Source: a bacterium (GTDB lineage Bacteria > Zhuqueibacterota > Zhuqueibacteria > Residuimicrobiales > Residuimicrobiaceae). From it: 64,000 bases of DNA. Positions 53,423 through 62,688 of this stretch are shown here, piece after piece. Made by a program: the position numbers and the translations under genes. Where the stretch lies: positions 124,001 through 188,000 of the forward strand of contig JAKQNR010000052.1 in NCBI GenBank assembly GCA_029565685.1, read 5' to 3'. Below the pieces are notes generated by a model. It worked only from the letters and a program-made list of their open reading frames with translations. It did no database searches and was not told the DNA's origin. The stretch's first letter is position 1, and the number at the start of each line of letters is the position of its first letter.

Positions 53423-56296
53423 ATGCGTCAACTAGCCTATGCTTTGATTTTTTTTCTCTTCATCAATGGCCCTGTCTGGGGGCAGTCCCTGCCGTGGATG
53501 GATTCCTTTGCCGATAACGATCTCGCCGGCTGGACTATTGTCGACGATGAACCGAACCGGGAAGGCCCAGGTCTGTGGCGAGTGGACGAACAGACCCTGC
53601 GGCAGACTTCTAATATCTATTATGGGCTGACGCCTGAAGACGAATACGCCAAATTTCTCGGCACCCACATTCACGCTGGGAATCCCGAATGGAAAGATTA
53701 TTCCTTTAATTGCCTGATGCGTTCTGAGGACGATGACGGCATAGGGATTCTGTTTCGTTACCGGGATGCGCAGAACTATTATCGTCTGATCATGCTCGAT
53801 GACGCGAATAACCGGGGACCGTTTACCCGGCTGCAAAAATATGTGGCTGGCGTCATGACCACTCTGCAGGAAACCCAGTCCACGGCAAAGGCCATTCCGG
53901 CCGGCTGGTTCAGCGTCACCGCGGATGTACGCGAGGACCGCATTACGATTTACCTCAACGGGGCACTGCTTTTTTCAACCACCGACGCCGCTTTTTCCAG
54001 CGGCGGCATCGGATTCATGTGCTACGCCAACAGCGGCGCGCATTTCGACAGCGTGCGGGTCACCTCGGAATCCCTGGTCTATGAAAAGCCGGCGAACGCG
54101 ACCCCGGTTGTTCAGAGGCTGCCCTATATCCAGTCGTCGACGCAGCATTCCGTGCAGATCGCCTGGCGCACTTCCACGGCCGCCATCGGTGCGGTGGAGT
54201 ATGGAACGACGCTCGACTATGGTTCCACGGTCCAGGAGGACTCGCTCGGCTGGAAACATTGGCTCACTCTCACCGGGCTGGAGCCGGACACCCGCTATTT
54301 CTATCGGGTGACCAGTAACGGCGTCGTGATGACCGAAGGCGACACCTTTCGCACCGCTCGCCCGGCCTCTGATCCTCGTGCCAGTTTTTTGATCTGGGGC
54401 GACAGCGGAACCGGCGGCGCCGCTCAGTACGGCGTCGCTGCGTTGATGGAACAGCAGCAGGTGGATTTCTGTCTGCATGTGGGCGACGTTTCGCAGTCCA
54501 ACGGTTCCGAGTACGACAACATCTTTTTCAAACCCTATAAGAACATCGTGAAATACCGCCCGGTTTTCACCAGCATCGGCAATCACGACACCTATTTTGA
54601 TCAGGCCGCCACCTATCTGGAAAATTTTTATCTGCCGCACAACAATCCGGACAGTACCGAGCGCTGGTATTCGTTCAACTGGGGCCATGTTCATTGCATC
54701 GCTTTGGACAGCAACGTCGATTTCGGCCTCGGCAGCCCCCAATACACCTGGCTGGTCGACGACCTGAACTCGGAGGCGCGACGGCAAGCGACCTGGACCG
54801 TGGTTTATTTCCATCATCCGCCCTATTCGGTCGGTTGGGATGTGTGGGCCGGCGACACGCGCGTCCAAACGATCCTGCAACCGCTGTTCGAAGCGAAAGC
54901 GGTTGATATGGTGTTCAACGGCCACACCCATGATTATGAGCGGGGTTATCTGAACGGCGTTTACTGGATTATCACCGGCGGCGGAGGAGGGGGCTTGGAT
55001 GTCTGGGGCCGCGATTACCGCCATGTGGCCAAAGATATTTACGAGTTTCATTACACGCGGGTCGACCTGGTCGGCGACAGCCTGCGGCTGCAGGCTGTCA
55101 GCATCAACAACCAGATCATCGACGATCTTCGCATCCGCAAAGGCGATCCGCCGCCGCTGCAGCCGGAAGAAAAGAGCGAGCGGGAGAACAACGACACGGC
55201 GGCCTCAGCCACCATGATGGCCGTCGGCGATACCCTCTCCGCCGTATTTTCTTCCCCTGCCGATGTGGATTGGTTCAAGTTCAAACTGCAGGCGACCCAT
55301 CTCTATTATTTCACCAGTTTTTCCAGCTTGCCGACCCAGCTGGAGCCGGATCTCGCCCTCTATTATGAAGGGGACTATGAAGCCAACCTGTTGAATGCTT
55401 CGGTGCGCGGCCGCAACAACGGCGGCGATTTCCGCCTGGCCGGCTTTTTAGCGCAGAAGACCGGTATCTATTACGCAAAAATTTCCAACCCAATGGGCGT
55501 AAACGGCTCGTACCGGCTGCGGCTGGTGGGCGGCAGAGGCGTGCAGGACCTTTTTCAGCATGAACCGGATAACACTCTGGCACAGGCAGGACTGAGGCCT
55601 CGTTTGGCCTCCGGCGACACGCTGCACGGCGCCATTTTCCCCGCCGATGATAAAGACTGGTATCGCCTCACCGGTCAGGCCGGCCGAGCGTTTGAGCTGG
55701 GCGTGATTCCGCTCCAAGACCTTGCTATCCGCGACGTAGATACTTTTGTGTCACTGTTGGATTCCAACGGAACAGTGCTGGCTGAAAACGATGATCGCGG
55801 CTTGCAAGTGGTCGCCACTGGAGAAACTATCAACAACACCTTTTCGGCCTTAACCGGCGTCTTTCCTTATACCGGCGTTTATTACCTGGCTGTGGAATGT
55901 TACTACACTTCGACGCGCGGCGGCGTGAATGATGCCAACCCAGGCGTCGGCGAGTATCGCGTGGTCTTCACCTCGCAACAGGGAACAGCGGTCAGCCGAG
56001 AGGACTTGGCCGTACCGGCCGGCTATGCGCTGCACGCCAATTATCCCAATCCCTTTAATCAAAGCACTGCGCTTACCTTCGACCTGCCGAAACAGGAAGG
56101 AGTGGTGGTGGAAGTGTTGGATCTTCTGGGCCGTCGGGTGGCCCTGATCTGCCAGGCTGTCAAGCCCGCCGGCCGCTATCGCCTGCAATGGAACGGCGCT
56201 GACCAGATGGGCCGGGCTTTGCCCAGCGGCCTCTATTGGGCTCGCCTAAGCGCCGGATCGTTCAGTCAAACGATCAAGATGATGCTGCTGCGCTAG
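53423..56296 (+). CDS. Secreted calcineurin-like metallophosphatase with lectin-like, FnIII-like, PPC and sorting domains
   Basis: A 957-residue protein with signal peptide. Order: concanavalin-like domain (about 25-215; GIGILFRYRDAQNYYRLIML, DRITIYLNGALLFS), a purple-acid-phosphatase-type FnIII domain (about 228-312; VQIAWRTST, GLEPDTRYFYRV), and the metallophosphoesterase core (about 315-560). Metal ligands are seen in WGDSG, GDVSQSNGSEYD, IGNHD, YFHHPPYS and GHTHDYERG. The tyrosine of the purple acid GDxxY motif is replaced by glutamine. One A-B pair of PPC modules (starting about 586 and 712) resembles those of the protein two genes upstream. The tail has NYPNPFNQSTALTFDL. Likely a cell-surface or released phosphomonoesterase or phosphodiesterase that scavenges phosphate. 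Confidence 0.92.
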   Translation: MRQLAYALIFFLFINGPVWGQSLPWMDSFADNDLAGWTIVDDEPNREGPGLWRVDEQTLRQTSNIYYGLTPEDEYAKFLGTHIHAGNPEWKDYSFNCLMRSEDDDGIGILFRYRDAQNYYRLIMLDDANNRGPFTRLQKYVAGVMTTLQETQSTAKAIPAGWFSVTADVREDRITIYLNGALLFSTTDAAFSSGGIGFMCYANSGAHFDSVRVTSESLVYEKPANATPVVQRLPYIQSSTQHSVQIAWRTSTAAIGAVEYGTTLDYGSTVQEDSLGWKHWLTLTGLEPDTRYFYRVTSNGVVMTEGDTFRTARPASDPRASFLIWGDSGTGGAAQYGVAALMEQQQVDFCLHVGDVSQSNGSEYDNIFFKPYKNIVKYRPVFTSIGNHDTYFDQAATYLENFYLPHNNPDSTERWYSFNWGHVHCIALDSNVDFGLGSPQYTWLVDDLNSEARRQATWTVVYFHHPPYSVGWDVWAGDTRVQTILQPLFEAKAVDMVFNGHTHDYERGYLNGVYWIITGGGGGGLDVWGRDYRHVAKDIYEFHYTRVDLVGDSLRLQAVSINNQIIDDLRIRKGDPPPLQPEEKSERENNDTAASATMMAVGDTLSAVFSSPADVDWFKFKLQATHLYYFTSFSSLPTQLEPDLALYYEGDYEANLLNASVRGRNNGGDFRLAGFLAQKTGIYYAKISNPMGVNGSYRLRLVGGRGVQDLFQHEPDNTLAQAGLRPRLASGDTLHGAIFPADDKDWYRLTGQAGRAFELGVIPLQDLAIRDVDTFVSLLDSNGTVLAENDDRGLQVVATGETINNTFSALTGVFPYTGVYYLAVECYYTSTRGGVNDANPGVGEYRVVFTSQQGTAVSREDLAVPAGYALHANYPNPFNQSTALTFDLPKQEGVVVEVLDLLGRRVALICQAVKPAGRYRLQWNGADQMGRALPSGLYWARLSAGSFSQTIKMMLLR

Positions 56297-56342
56297 CATG
56301 ACGGCGTGAGACAGGCCTATACTTACTGTGAAGGACCGATAG

Positions 56343-57353
56343 ATGAAAAACATTTTTCAAACAGCTGCATGGGTGTTGATTTTCACCTGGATGGCCGAGG
56401 GAGGGGAACGCGTCGTCTATGTCACCACGCTGGCCACTAGTCACACCCATGTCGGCCAAAATCATACCCTGTCAGGTCTATTCTATCAGACGCCGGGCGA
56501 CAGCGCTTGGGGATTCATGGCTAGGCCCAATAATCGCGTCTATTCGATGGATGCCTATCTGCCCAGCGGAGGCAGGATACTGGCCATGGCGACGCACACC
56601 GGTGTGCAGCAATCCTGGGACGGCGGCAAGACCTGGAAGACCACCAGCGACTGGCGCATGACCGAGGTCAGCGTCATCCGGTTTGCGGCGGATAATCCGC
56701 GCAAACTGTACGCCGCTTCTCCATATGGCTTTTACAAAACAACCGATGACGGATGCACCTGGACGGCGCACAACAACGGACTGGACAATCCCGACGCCAC
56801 TTTTGTCACCGCTTTGGTGATCGATGACAGCCGGCCCGGTCGCTTGCTGATCTCCACAGAGGCCGGCCTCTATGAAAGCGACGACGATGGCGAACACTGG
56901 CACGCCGGAACTTTGGAGGTGAATCACGTGCGCACCCTGGTGCAGCACCCACGCAATCCGGAGGTGTGGTTGGCCGGCACAGAGGATCATGGCCTGTATC
57001 GCAGCGTCAACCACGGCAAAAACTGGCAGAAATGCGACAGCGGAATTCTGCATGCCACGTTTTACTCGATCGCCTTTGATCCATCGCATCCGGATACCCT
57101 GTACGCCGGCGGTTTTCAAACAGGCGTCTATAAATCCAGTGATGGCGGCAAAACCTGGAAACAGTTTTTCAGCGGCCTGACGTCGCTCGATGTTCATTCT
57201 CTGGCGGTGGACCCGGCTGACAGCCGTTGCGTCTATGCCGGTTCTACGGCGCAGGGCGTCTTTCTTTCCCAAGACGGCGGCCTGACCTGGCGCAATCACG
57301 GCATCGCCGGCGGCTATGTCTGGACCATTAAAATTCTCAATTATGAAAGATAG
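56343..57353 (+). CDS. Secreted BNR/Ycf48-like beta-propeller protein
   Basis: A 336-residue protein with a short signal peptide (MKNIFQTAAWVLIFTWMAEG). At least six Asp-box-type repeats are visible: SWDGGKTWK, TTDDGCTWT, SDDDGEHWH, SVNHGKNWQ, SSDGGKTWK and SQDGGLTWR, spaced about 45 residues as in sortilin/Ycf48 propellers. There is no sorting domain, unlike the propeller at 35723. The next gene starts four bases after the stop, so the two work together. Function unknown. Confidence 0.85.
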   Translation: MKNIFQTAAWVLIFTWMAEGGERVVYVTTLATSHTHVGQNHTLSGLFYQTPGDSAWGFMARPNNRVYSMDAYLPSGGRILAMATHTGVQQSWDGGKTWKTTSDWRMTEVSVIRFAADNPRKLYAASPYGFYKTTDDGCTWTAHNNGLDNPDATFVTALVIDDSRPGRLLISTEAGLYESDDDGEHWHAGTLEVNHVRTLVQHPRNPEVWLAGTEDHGLYRSVNHGKNWQKCDSGILHATFYSIAFDPSHPDTLYAGGFQTGVYKSSDGGKTWKQFFSGLTSLDVHSLAVDPADSRCVYAGSTAQGVFLSQDGGLTWRNHGIAGGYVWTIKILNYER

Positions 57354-57356
57354 ATC

Positions 57357-59180
57357 ATGAATAAATGGCTGAGTTTTGCGCTTGTACTTGTTTTTGCCGC
57401 TGCGGAAGGGATACCGGCTCCATTACAGTCTGAATCAGTCTACCGGCGCAATTTTGAGCTTCGCAGGAAAGCGTTTTTCGCTGTGTATGATACCATGCGA
57501 GCCGTCAATTTCAATACCATCGCTGCACGCTATCGGACCGGTAAGAATCTGGCCTGGGCGGATTCCGCTTTCATCGAATTGGTGAAGAATCCCAGCGGTG
57601 ATATGTTCTGGATGTTTCCCTGCATCGGCACCTATCTCGCGGGCAAGGGCAGAATGTCGGCGCAGACTGCCGCAGCCGTGCGGCAAGCGTGGAAAACCTA
57701 TGCGCCGACCCGCGGCGATACTGAGAACCACTGGGCCATGTACTATGCCACGCTGTACCTGGCGGCGGAACAATGGCCTGATCTGCCGGGCTCTGAATGG
57801 TACAACGGCAAAAGCTCGAAGGAAAACCGTCAGGAAAGCCGCGAATACCTCTTTTCCTGGGCCCGATTGACCACCACCCGAGGCCAGGGCGAATTTGATT
57901 CTCCGGACTACTTGGCTGAGTATATGATCGCCGCGACCCTGCTCTCGGGCTATGCTAAGGACCGCCAGGTCAAACAGCTGGGCGCCATGCTGGCTGACTA
58001 TTTTATGGCCGATTTCGCGGTGGAACATTTGCAACAGCAATACGGCGGCGGACACAGCCGCATCTATGAGGTCAATCTGATGCGGTTCGATCGCTCCACC
58101 TCCAGCGGTTTCGCCTATTTATACTTCGGCGCTGGGGACCCGATCACAAGCGGCTGGTGCTATTATGCTCTGCAATCCGGATACACGCTGCCCTATATGA
58201 TCTATCAAATGGCCATGGACCGAAGCACGCCCTATGTGCATCGAGAACGCAAACGGGTGCGCAACAACATCCGTTTTGGCAAGGAGCTCAATCCTCCGGT
58301 CTTTAAATATACCTACATGAACCGTGAATACGTACTGGGATCGCTGCATGGCGGATTGCTGCAGCCCATTCAACAACAGACCTGGTGTCTGCGCTACCTC
58401 CACGGTAAACCCTTCTCCATGATTTTCGGCCTGCATCCTTATTGGTCGATCGAGGAGATCGGAACATTTTTTCCCGAGGAGATCAAACCCTCCATGGCCG
58501 GCATCACCGCTTCCAAGGCGACCTATAACAATCCGGACAAGTGGACCGGGGGCTCGTATTACGAATACACCTTTCAGGATAAAAATACTTTACTGGTGCT
58601 TTATGACATCCCCGTGGGCACGACCAGCAACCATATCGACGGCTTTTTCCCGGCTAATCTGCAGGAGCGCAGGATCGATCCCAGCGGCTGGATTCTGTGC
58701 AAGGCCGGCGATGTCTACGCAGGCTGGTATCCCCTGCAGCCGGTGGAGTGGAGCGAAGAGTTCGAGTTGCGCACGCTGGTATGGAACCTGGGCACCGGCA
58801 GCACTCGCAACGACGGCACCATGGACCTGCGTAATTATCGCCTGCGCAGCTGGCCGTTGCAAAACGGCTATGTGATTCAGGTGGGTTCTTTGTCCGAGAA
58901 CGGATCTTTTGACGCGTTCTGTCGGGCGGTGGCGGAAACCAGGCCGGTGGCGGTTCTGCAGCCCGGCCGGGTTGCTGTAGACTATCGAACATGGGACGGC
59001 CGGCGGATGGAATTCGCCTACCCTGATCAGCGCAAACTGAACGGTGAGAAGGTGGCTTATGAGCAGTTCAAGCTGTTCGACGGCCCTTTTCTTCAGGCGG
59101 AGGTGGACAGTGAGATGCTGACGATGCGTTACGGGGGGAAAACGCGGATTTATGATTTTAAAACAATGACCATCAAGTGA
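57357..59180 (+). CDS. Large secreted protein, probable alpha/alpha-toroid with C-terminal beta domain, function unknown
   Basis: A 607-residue protein with signal peptide (MNKWLSFALVLVFAAAEG). The N-terminal 290 residues are helical with aromatic-rich loops (DMFWMFPCIGTYL, ENHWAMYYATLYLAAEQWPDL, EFDSPDYLAEYMIAA), like the toroids of polysaccharide lyases and heparinase-type enzymes. The second half is beta-rich (EYVLGSLHGGLLQPIQQQTW, GGSYYEYTFQDKNTLLVLYD). ENHW and a tyrosine-rich core are reminiscent of catalytic sites in lyases, but I cannot assign a family. It is the last gene of the plus-strand run, and ends 23 bases from the convergent GH13 gene. Confidence 0.75.
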   Translation: MNKWLSFALVLVFAAAEGIPAPLQSESVYRRNFELRRKAFFAVYDTMRAVNFNTIAARYRTGKNLAWADSAFIELVKNPSGDMFWMFPCIGTYLAGKGRMSAQTAAAVRQAWKTYAPTRGDTENHWAMYYATLYLAAEQWPDLPGSEWYNGKSSKENRQESREYLFSWARLTTTRGQGEFDSPDYLAEYMIAATLLSGYAKDRQVKQLGAMLADYFMADFAVEHLQQQYGGGHSRIYEVNLMRFDRSTSSGFAYLYFGAGDPITSGWCYYALQSGYTLPYMIYQMAMDRSTPYVHRERKRVRNNIRFGKELNPPVFKYTYMNREYVLGSLHGGLLQPIQQQTWCLRYLHGKPFSMIFGLHPYWSIEEIGTFFPEEIKPSMAGITASKATYNNPDKWTGGSYYEYTFQDKNTLLVLYDIPVGTTSNHIDGFFPANLQERRIDPSGWILCKAGDVYAGWYPLQPVEWSEEFELRTLVWNLGTGSTRNDGTMDLRNYRLRSWPLQNGYVIQVGSLSENGSFDAFCRAVAETRPVAVLQPGRVAVDYRTWDGRRMEFAYPDQRKLNGEKVAYEQFKLFDGPFLQAEVDSEMLTMRYGGKTRIYDFKTMTIK

Positions 59181-59203
59181 TCTGAACCCGCGGCGCTCAG
59201 CGC

Positions 59204-61003
59204 TCAGGTGGCGGGCGACTGTTCCCCATCTGAACGCCGGGCAGCGAAGAGCCGCGCCCAAAACGGCGCTATCTCGAAGGAGGCGGCGCCGGACGAGTCC
59301 ACGGAAACTGATGCTCCTTCGGTCCAAAGATCGTGCAAGCCGTCGACGCCTTTTAAACAGCAGTTTACTCTATGGGGGCTGTTGTTCAGCGCGACGATGA
59401 TCTGTTCCTCCCCACAGGATCTGCTGAAAACATAGATCCTTTCTTCATCATTCACCAGCAGGGTTTGAAAATCGCCACATTGCAGCGCCGGATGGCGGTT
59501 ACGCAGATGGATCAGCCGGCGATAGAGTTGATGCAGCTCATGGTCAAAGGCGACGACTTCCGCTTCGCGTCGCGTCGAGCCGTCCGGTAGAAAGCGGGCC
59601 GGGGCATACGGACGGTCCGGCCAGAGCATCGGCTGCCGGCAACAGGGATCGTTGGCCCCCCACATGCCCGCTTCATCGCCGTAATAAATCATCGGGCTGC
59701 CGACATAGGTCATCTGAAACAGCGCCATTAATTTTTGTATTTGCCGGTGTTGGGGTGTGGGTTTGGCAATGCGGTAGCGTGGATTCTGCGCCTGGGACCA
59801 GCGGCTGTGTCGGCGCCACTGGCGGTAGGGCGCCCCATCCGGATTTGCGATCAAGGTGGGCAGGCGGGGTGTATCGTGGCTGTCGTACAGGTTCTGCATC
59901 GCGTAGGCGACCTCGGCGGGAAAAGCCTGGCGCAAGTCGCGCAGCCGTTGATCAAAAGCGGAGGTGGAGATTCGGGTCTTTTGGTTGATGAAATACTCTG
60001 CGCAGCAAAAAGCGAAATTATAATTCATCACGGCATCGAATTCGTCGCCCTGCAGATAGGGCTGCAAGACCGGAATGGCATCGATCACCTCTGCGGTCAG
60101 ATAGGCCTGCGGGTTGATCGATTTGACCAGGCGGCGCCACTCTTGCCAGAATGGGTGGGCGACGCAGAACGCCACATCCAGACGCCATCCGTCGATGCCG
60201 GCGGAAAGTTCGCCGTTGTTATAGGGATCCATCCAGCGTCTGGTCGCCTGAAAGATATAATCCCGCGGTCCTTGAACAATGCCGTTTGTATCCTGCTTCC
60301 ACTCCGGCAGCTCCCTGAATCCGAACCACCCCTGATAATCGAAAGTTTTCCCAGTCAGCGGATCATCCCAGCTTGTAACCTTGAACCAATCCCGGTAGGC
60401 GGATCTCTGCTGCTTTTCCTGTAAATCCTGAAAAGCCCAGAAGGTCACTCCCACATGATTGAACACGCCGTCCAAAATGAGATGCATGGAGCGGCGATGG
60501 ATTTCCTGAATCAGGGTCAAAAGGGCGAGATCCGCCTGAGTCCATATCCAAGTGGAAGGATCTGCGGGATTTTCTTTCGCCAGCGCCTTGCGGTCCCTCT
60601 GTGGATCCGGACCCAGATTGGGATCGATGTGATGATAGGTGGCGCCGTCGTATTTATGGCTGGAGGGTGCGGAGAAAACCGGACAGAGATAGAGCGCGGT
60701 GACGCCCAGGTCCTGAAGATAATCGAGTTTGTTGAGAATGCCCTGCAGATCGCCGCCGTAACGGCGTCGCTGCAGATGAAACCAGATATCGCGATGGGGA
60801 TGGGCCTGTTCGTAAGGCTGTCGTTCGTACCAATCTGAGGTCCATGGATGGATCTGCCAGGGTTCGCTGAGGTCATGGGGCCAAGCGCCCCGCTGGTCGG
60901 CCAGGGTGGGATCGTTGTCAGGATTCCCGTTGCAGAACCGCTCCGGAAAGATTTGGTACCAAACGGCCTTCTTTGCCCATTCAGGGGGAAATTGTGCAAT
61001 CAC
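59204..61003 (-). CDS. GH13 alpha-amylase-family glycosidase (neopullulanase/cyclomaltodextrinase-like)
   Basis: A 599-residue protein without signal peptide, so probably cytoplasmic. It starts at GTG (61003); an in-frame stop two codons upstream rules out an earlier start, and no good ribosome site is seen. The start EWAKKAVWYQIFPERFCNGN is typical of cyclomaltodextrinase/neopullulanase. GH13 regions: LILDGVFNHVG, GWRLDVA with the nucleophile aspartate, TAEVID with the acid/base glutamate, and YDSHDTPRL with the third acid. A C-terminal beta domain closes it. Likely hydrolyses imported maltodextrins. It follows the xylulokinase gene on the same strand after 55 bases. Confidence 0.92.
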   Translation of the reverse strand: MIAQFPPEWAKKAVWYQIFPERFCNGNPDNDPTLADQRGAWPHDLSEPWQIHPWTSDWYERQPYEQAHPHRDIWFHLQRRRYGGDLQGILNKLDYLQDLGVTALYLCPVFSAPSSHKYDGATYHHIDPNLGPDPQRDRKALAKENPADPSTWIWTQADLALLTLIQEIHRRSMHLILDGVFNHVGVTFWAFQDLQEKQQRSAYRDWFKVTSWDDPLTGKTFDYQGWFGFRELPEWKQDTNGIVQGPRDYIFQATRRWMDPYNNGELSAGIDGWRLDVAFCVAHPFWQEWRRLVKSINPQAYLTAEVIDAIPVLQPYLQGDEFDAVMNYNFAFCCAEYFINQKTRISTSAFDQRLRDLRQAFPAEVAYAMQNLYDSHDTPRLPTLIANPDGAPYRQWRRHSRWSQAQNPRYRIAKPTPQHRQIQKLMALFQMTYVGSPMIYYGDEAGMWGANDPCCRQPMLWPDRPYAPARFLPDGSTRREAEVVAFDHELHQLYRRLIHLRNRHPALQCGDFQTLLVNDEERIYVFSRSCGEEQIIVALNNSPHRVNCCLKGVDGLHDLWTEGASVSVDSSGAASFEIAPFWARLFAARRSDGEQSPAT

Positions 61004-61058
61004 GAGTCAGCGTAATGTATGGTGAAGGGAGGCCGAGCCTTTATGTCCGGCGCGGCGA

Positions 61059-62627
61059 TTATCGTTTTATCATCTTTTCGCGCAAAGCGAACGGATCCGC
61101 TGTGGAGGATTTTCCGCGCACGCGTTCGCTCAACGCCTGGAACACCTGCTTTTGTAGGTGATGGATTTCGCAGTTGGCCGGAATCGGCTTGCAGCGTCGT
61201 TCTTCACGCATCACCACATAAGGACGAACCAGGTCTTTCAAACTGACCGGCTGCCCGGCTTCTTTGTAATACACCCAGGCCGCGTGTATTGCAGCGCCAA
61301 GGGCGGCGCCTTCGCCTTCCACCGGCACCGCCTCTGCTGTGAAAATATCGGCAATGGTCTGGCACCAGGCCGGCGACTGAGCCAGGCCGCCGGTGAGGCG
61401 GATCTCTGTCGGCCTTATGGGCATCTTGCGGAATCCATCGTAAAGGTTGAGAATGTGGCCTTCAAGCACAGCGCGGCAGAGATTTTCTTTGCTGAACTCT
61501 TGCACGCCGAAACCGAAATAGACTGGTCCGGCGATGGGTACATCCGGCGTGCGTTCGCCGACATACCAGGGGATGAGCAGGCGGCCGTGGTTTCCCGGCG
61601 GCGTCTGCCGAATGAGTTCATCGAATTCCGTATGGCTCAAACCATACTGCTGCACGATCGCATTATAACCATTAGCCAGATTGGATACGCAGAGCAGCGG
61701 CAGAAATCGTCCTGTGCTGTCGCAAAACGCAGCTATCTCGCCGTTGGCATCGATATACGCTTGCTCCATACATGTGTAGGCTGTACCGCTGGTGCCTAGA
61801 CTCACGGTGACGATGCCCGGCTCAACATTGCCGGTGCCGACAGCGCCGTACATGTTGTCGCCGCTGCCGGCGTCGATGCGGCACCGAGGATCCATCTCAA
61901 AGCGTTGTGCCAAGTCGGCGCTGATGGCGCCGATGGTGGCATCCGAAGGCCGGATCTCGGGCAGTTTGGCCGGTAAATCCGCAGAGATGGCTGCAAGCAC
62001 CCGAGCGGACCAGCGGCGGGTTTGCGGGTGCCAGAGCGCCATGCCCGAGGCATCGCCCGGTTCCATAACCCGTACGCCGCCGGTCAAGTACCAGTTTATA
62101 TAATTATGCACCAGGAAACACGTAGAGGTTTTGCGAAAGGCTTCGGGTTCATGCCGCGCCATGTGAAAGATCTTGGCAGCGGTATAGCCGGTGCGCTGGC
62201 TGTTGCCCACTTCTTGAATCATGTTCTCCGGACCGCCCACCGCTTCGGTGAGCAAGCGGCATTCTTCTTCGGTGCTGAAATCGTTCCATAATTTGCTGCG
62301 TTTACGGGTGAGCGCTCCCTGCTGATCCAGGGTGACCAGACCATGTTGTTGACCGGATACAGACAGGCAGCGGATCTGCCGCTGATCGAGTTTCGATCGA
62401 CGCAGGCGTTCCAGCAGGATATCGACGGCTTCAATCCACATGGCAGGGTCAGATTCCGAAGCGCCCAACTCCAATCCCTGAACCACGCCGTTGACGGTGC
62501 CATAATGCGGCAGATCCTGATCATACTGGACCGAGTCCTTGTAGACCATCTCTTTTTTATCGTCGTCGATGACCACCAGTTTGGTGCTTTGGGTTGAGCT
62601 GTCGAGGCCGGCGAACAGGTGCGCCAT
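61059..62627 (-). CDS. xylB: Xylulokinase (FGGY family)
   Basis: A 522-residue cytoplasmic sugar kinase with AGGAGGAG upstream. ATPase-fold features: FAGLDSSTQSTKLVVID phosphate-binding loop, SVSGQQHGLVTLD substrate region typical of XylB, IDAGSGDNMYGAVGTGNVEPG with the catalytic aspartate, SLGTSGTAY adenosine loop, and LTGGLAQSPAW. It phosphorylates D-xylulose to xylulose-5-phosphate for the pentose phosphate pathway. No xylose isomerase is present in the window. It is preceded by the 57-residue HTH-like gene and followed by the GH13 gene. Confidence 0.93.
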   Translation of the reverse strand: MAHLFAGLDSSTQSTKLVVIDDDKKEMVYKDSVQYDQDLPHYGTVNGVVQGLELGASESDPAMWIEAVDILLERLRRSKLDQRQIRCLSVSGQQHGLVTLDQQGALTRKRSKLWNDFSTEEECRLLTEAVGGPENMIQEVGNSQRTGYTAAKIFHMARHEPEAFRKTSTCFLVHNYINWYLTGGVRVMEPGDASGMALWHPQTRRWSARVLAAISADLPAKLPEIRPSDATIGAISADLAQRFEMDPRCRIDAGSGDNMYGAVGTGNVEPGIVTVSLGTSGTAYTCMEQAYIDANGEIAAFCDSTGRFLPLLCVSNLANGYNAIVQQYGLSHTEFDELIRQTPPGNHGRLLIPWYVGERTPDVPIAGPVYFGFGVQEFSKENLCRAVLEGHILNLYDGFRKMPIRPTEIRLTGGLAQSPAWCQTIADIFTAEAVPVEGEGAALGAAIHAAWVYYKEAGQPVSLKDLVRPYVVMREERRCKPIPANCEIHHLQKQVFQALSERVRGKSSTADPFALREKMIKR

Positions 62628-62688
62628 GTCTCCTCCTGTCCAATGCGCGGATCCAGCAAAGGGTCAACCTCTGCCGGATCCGGTCTAG

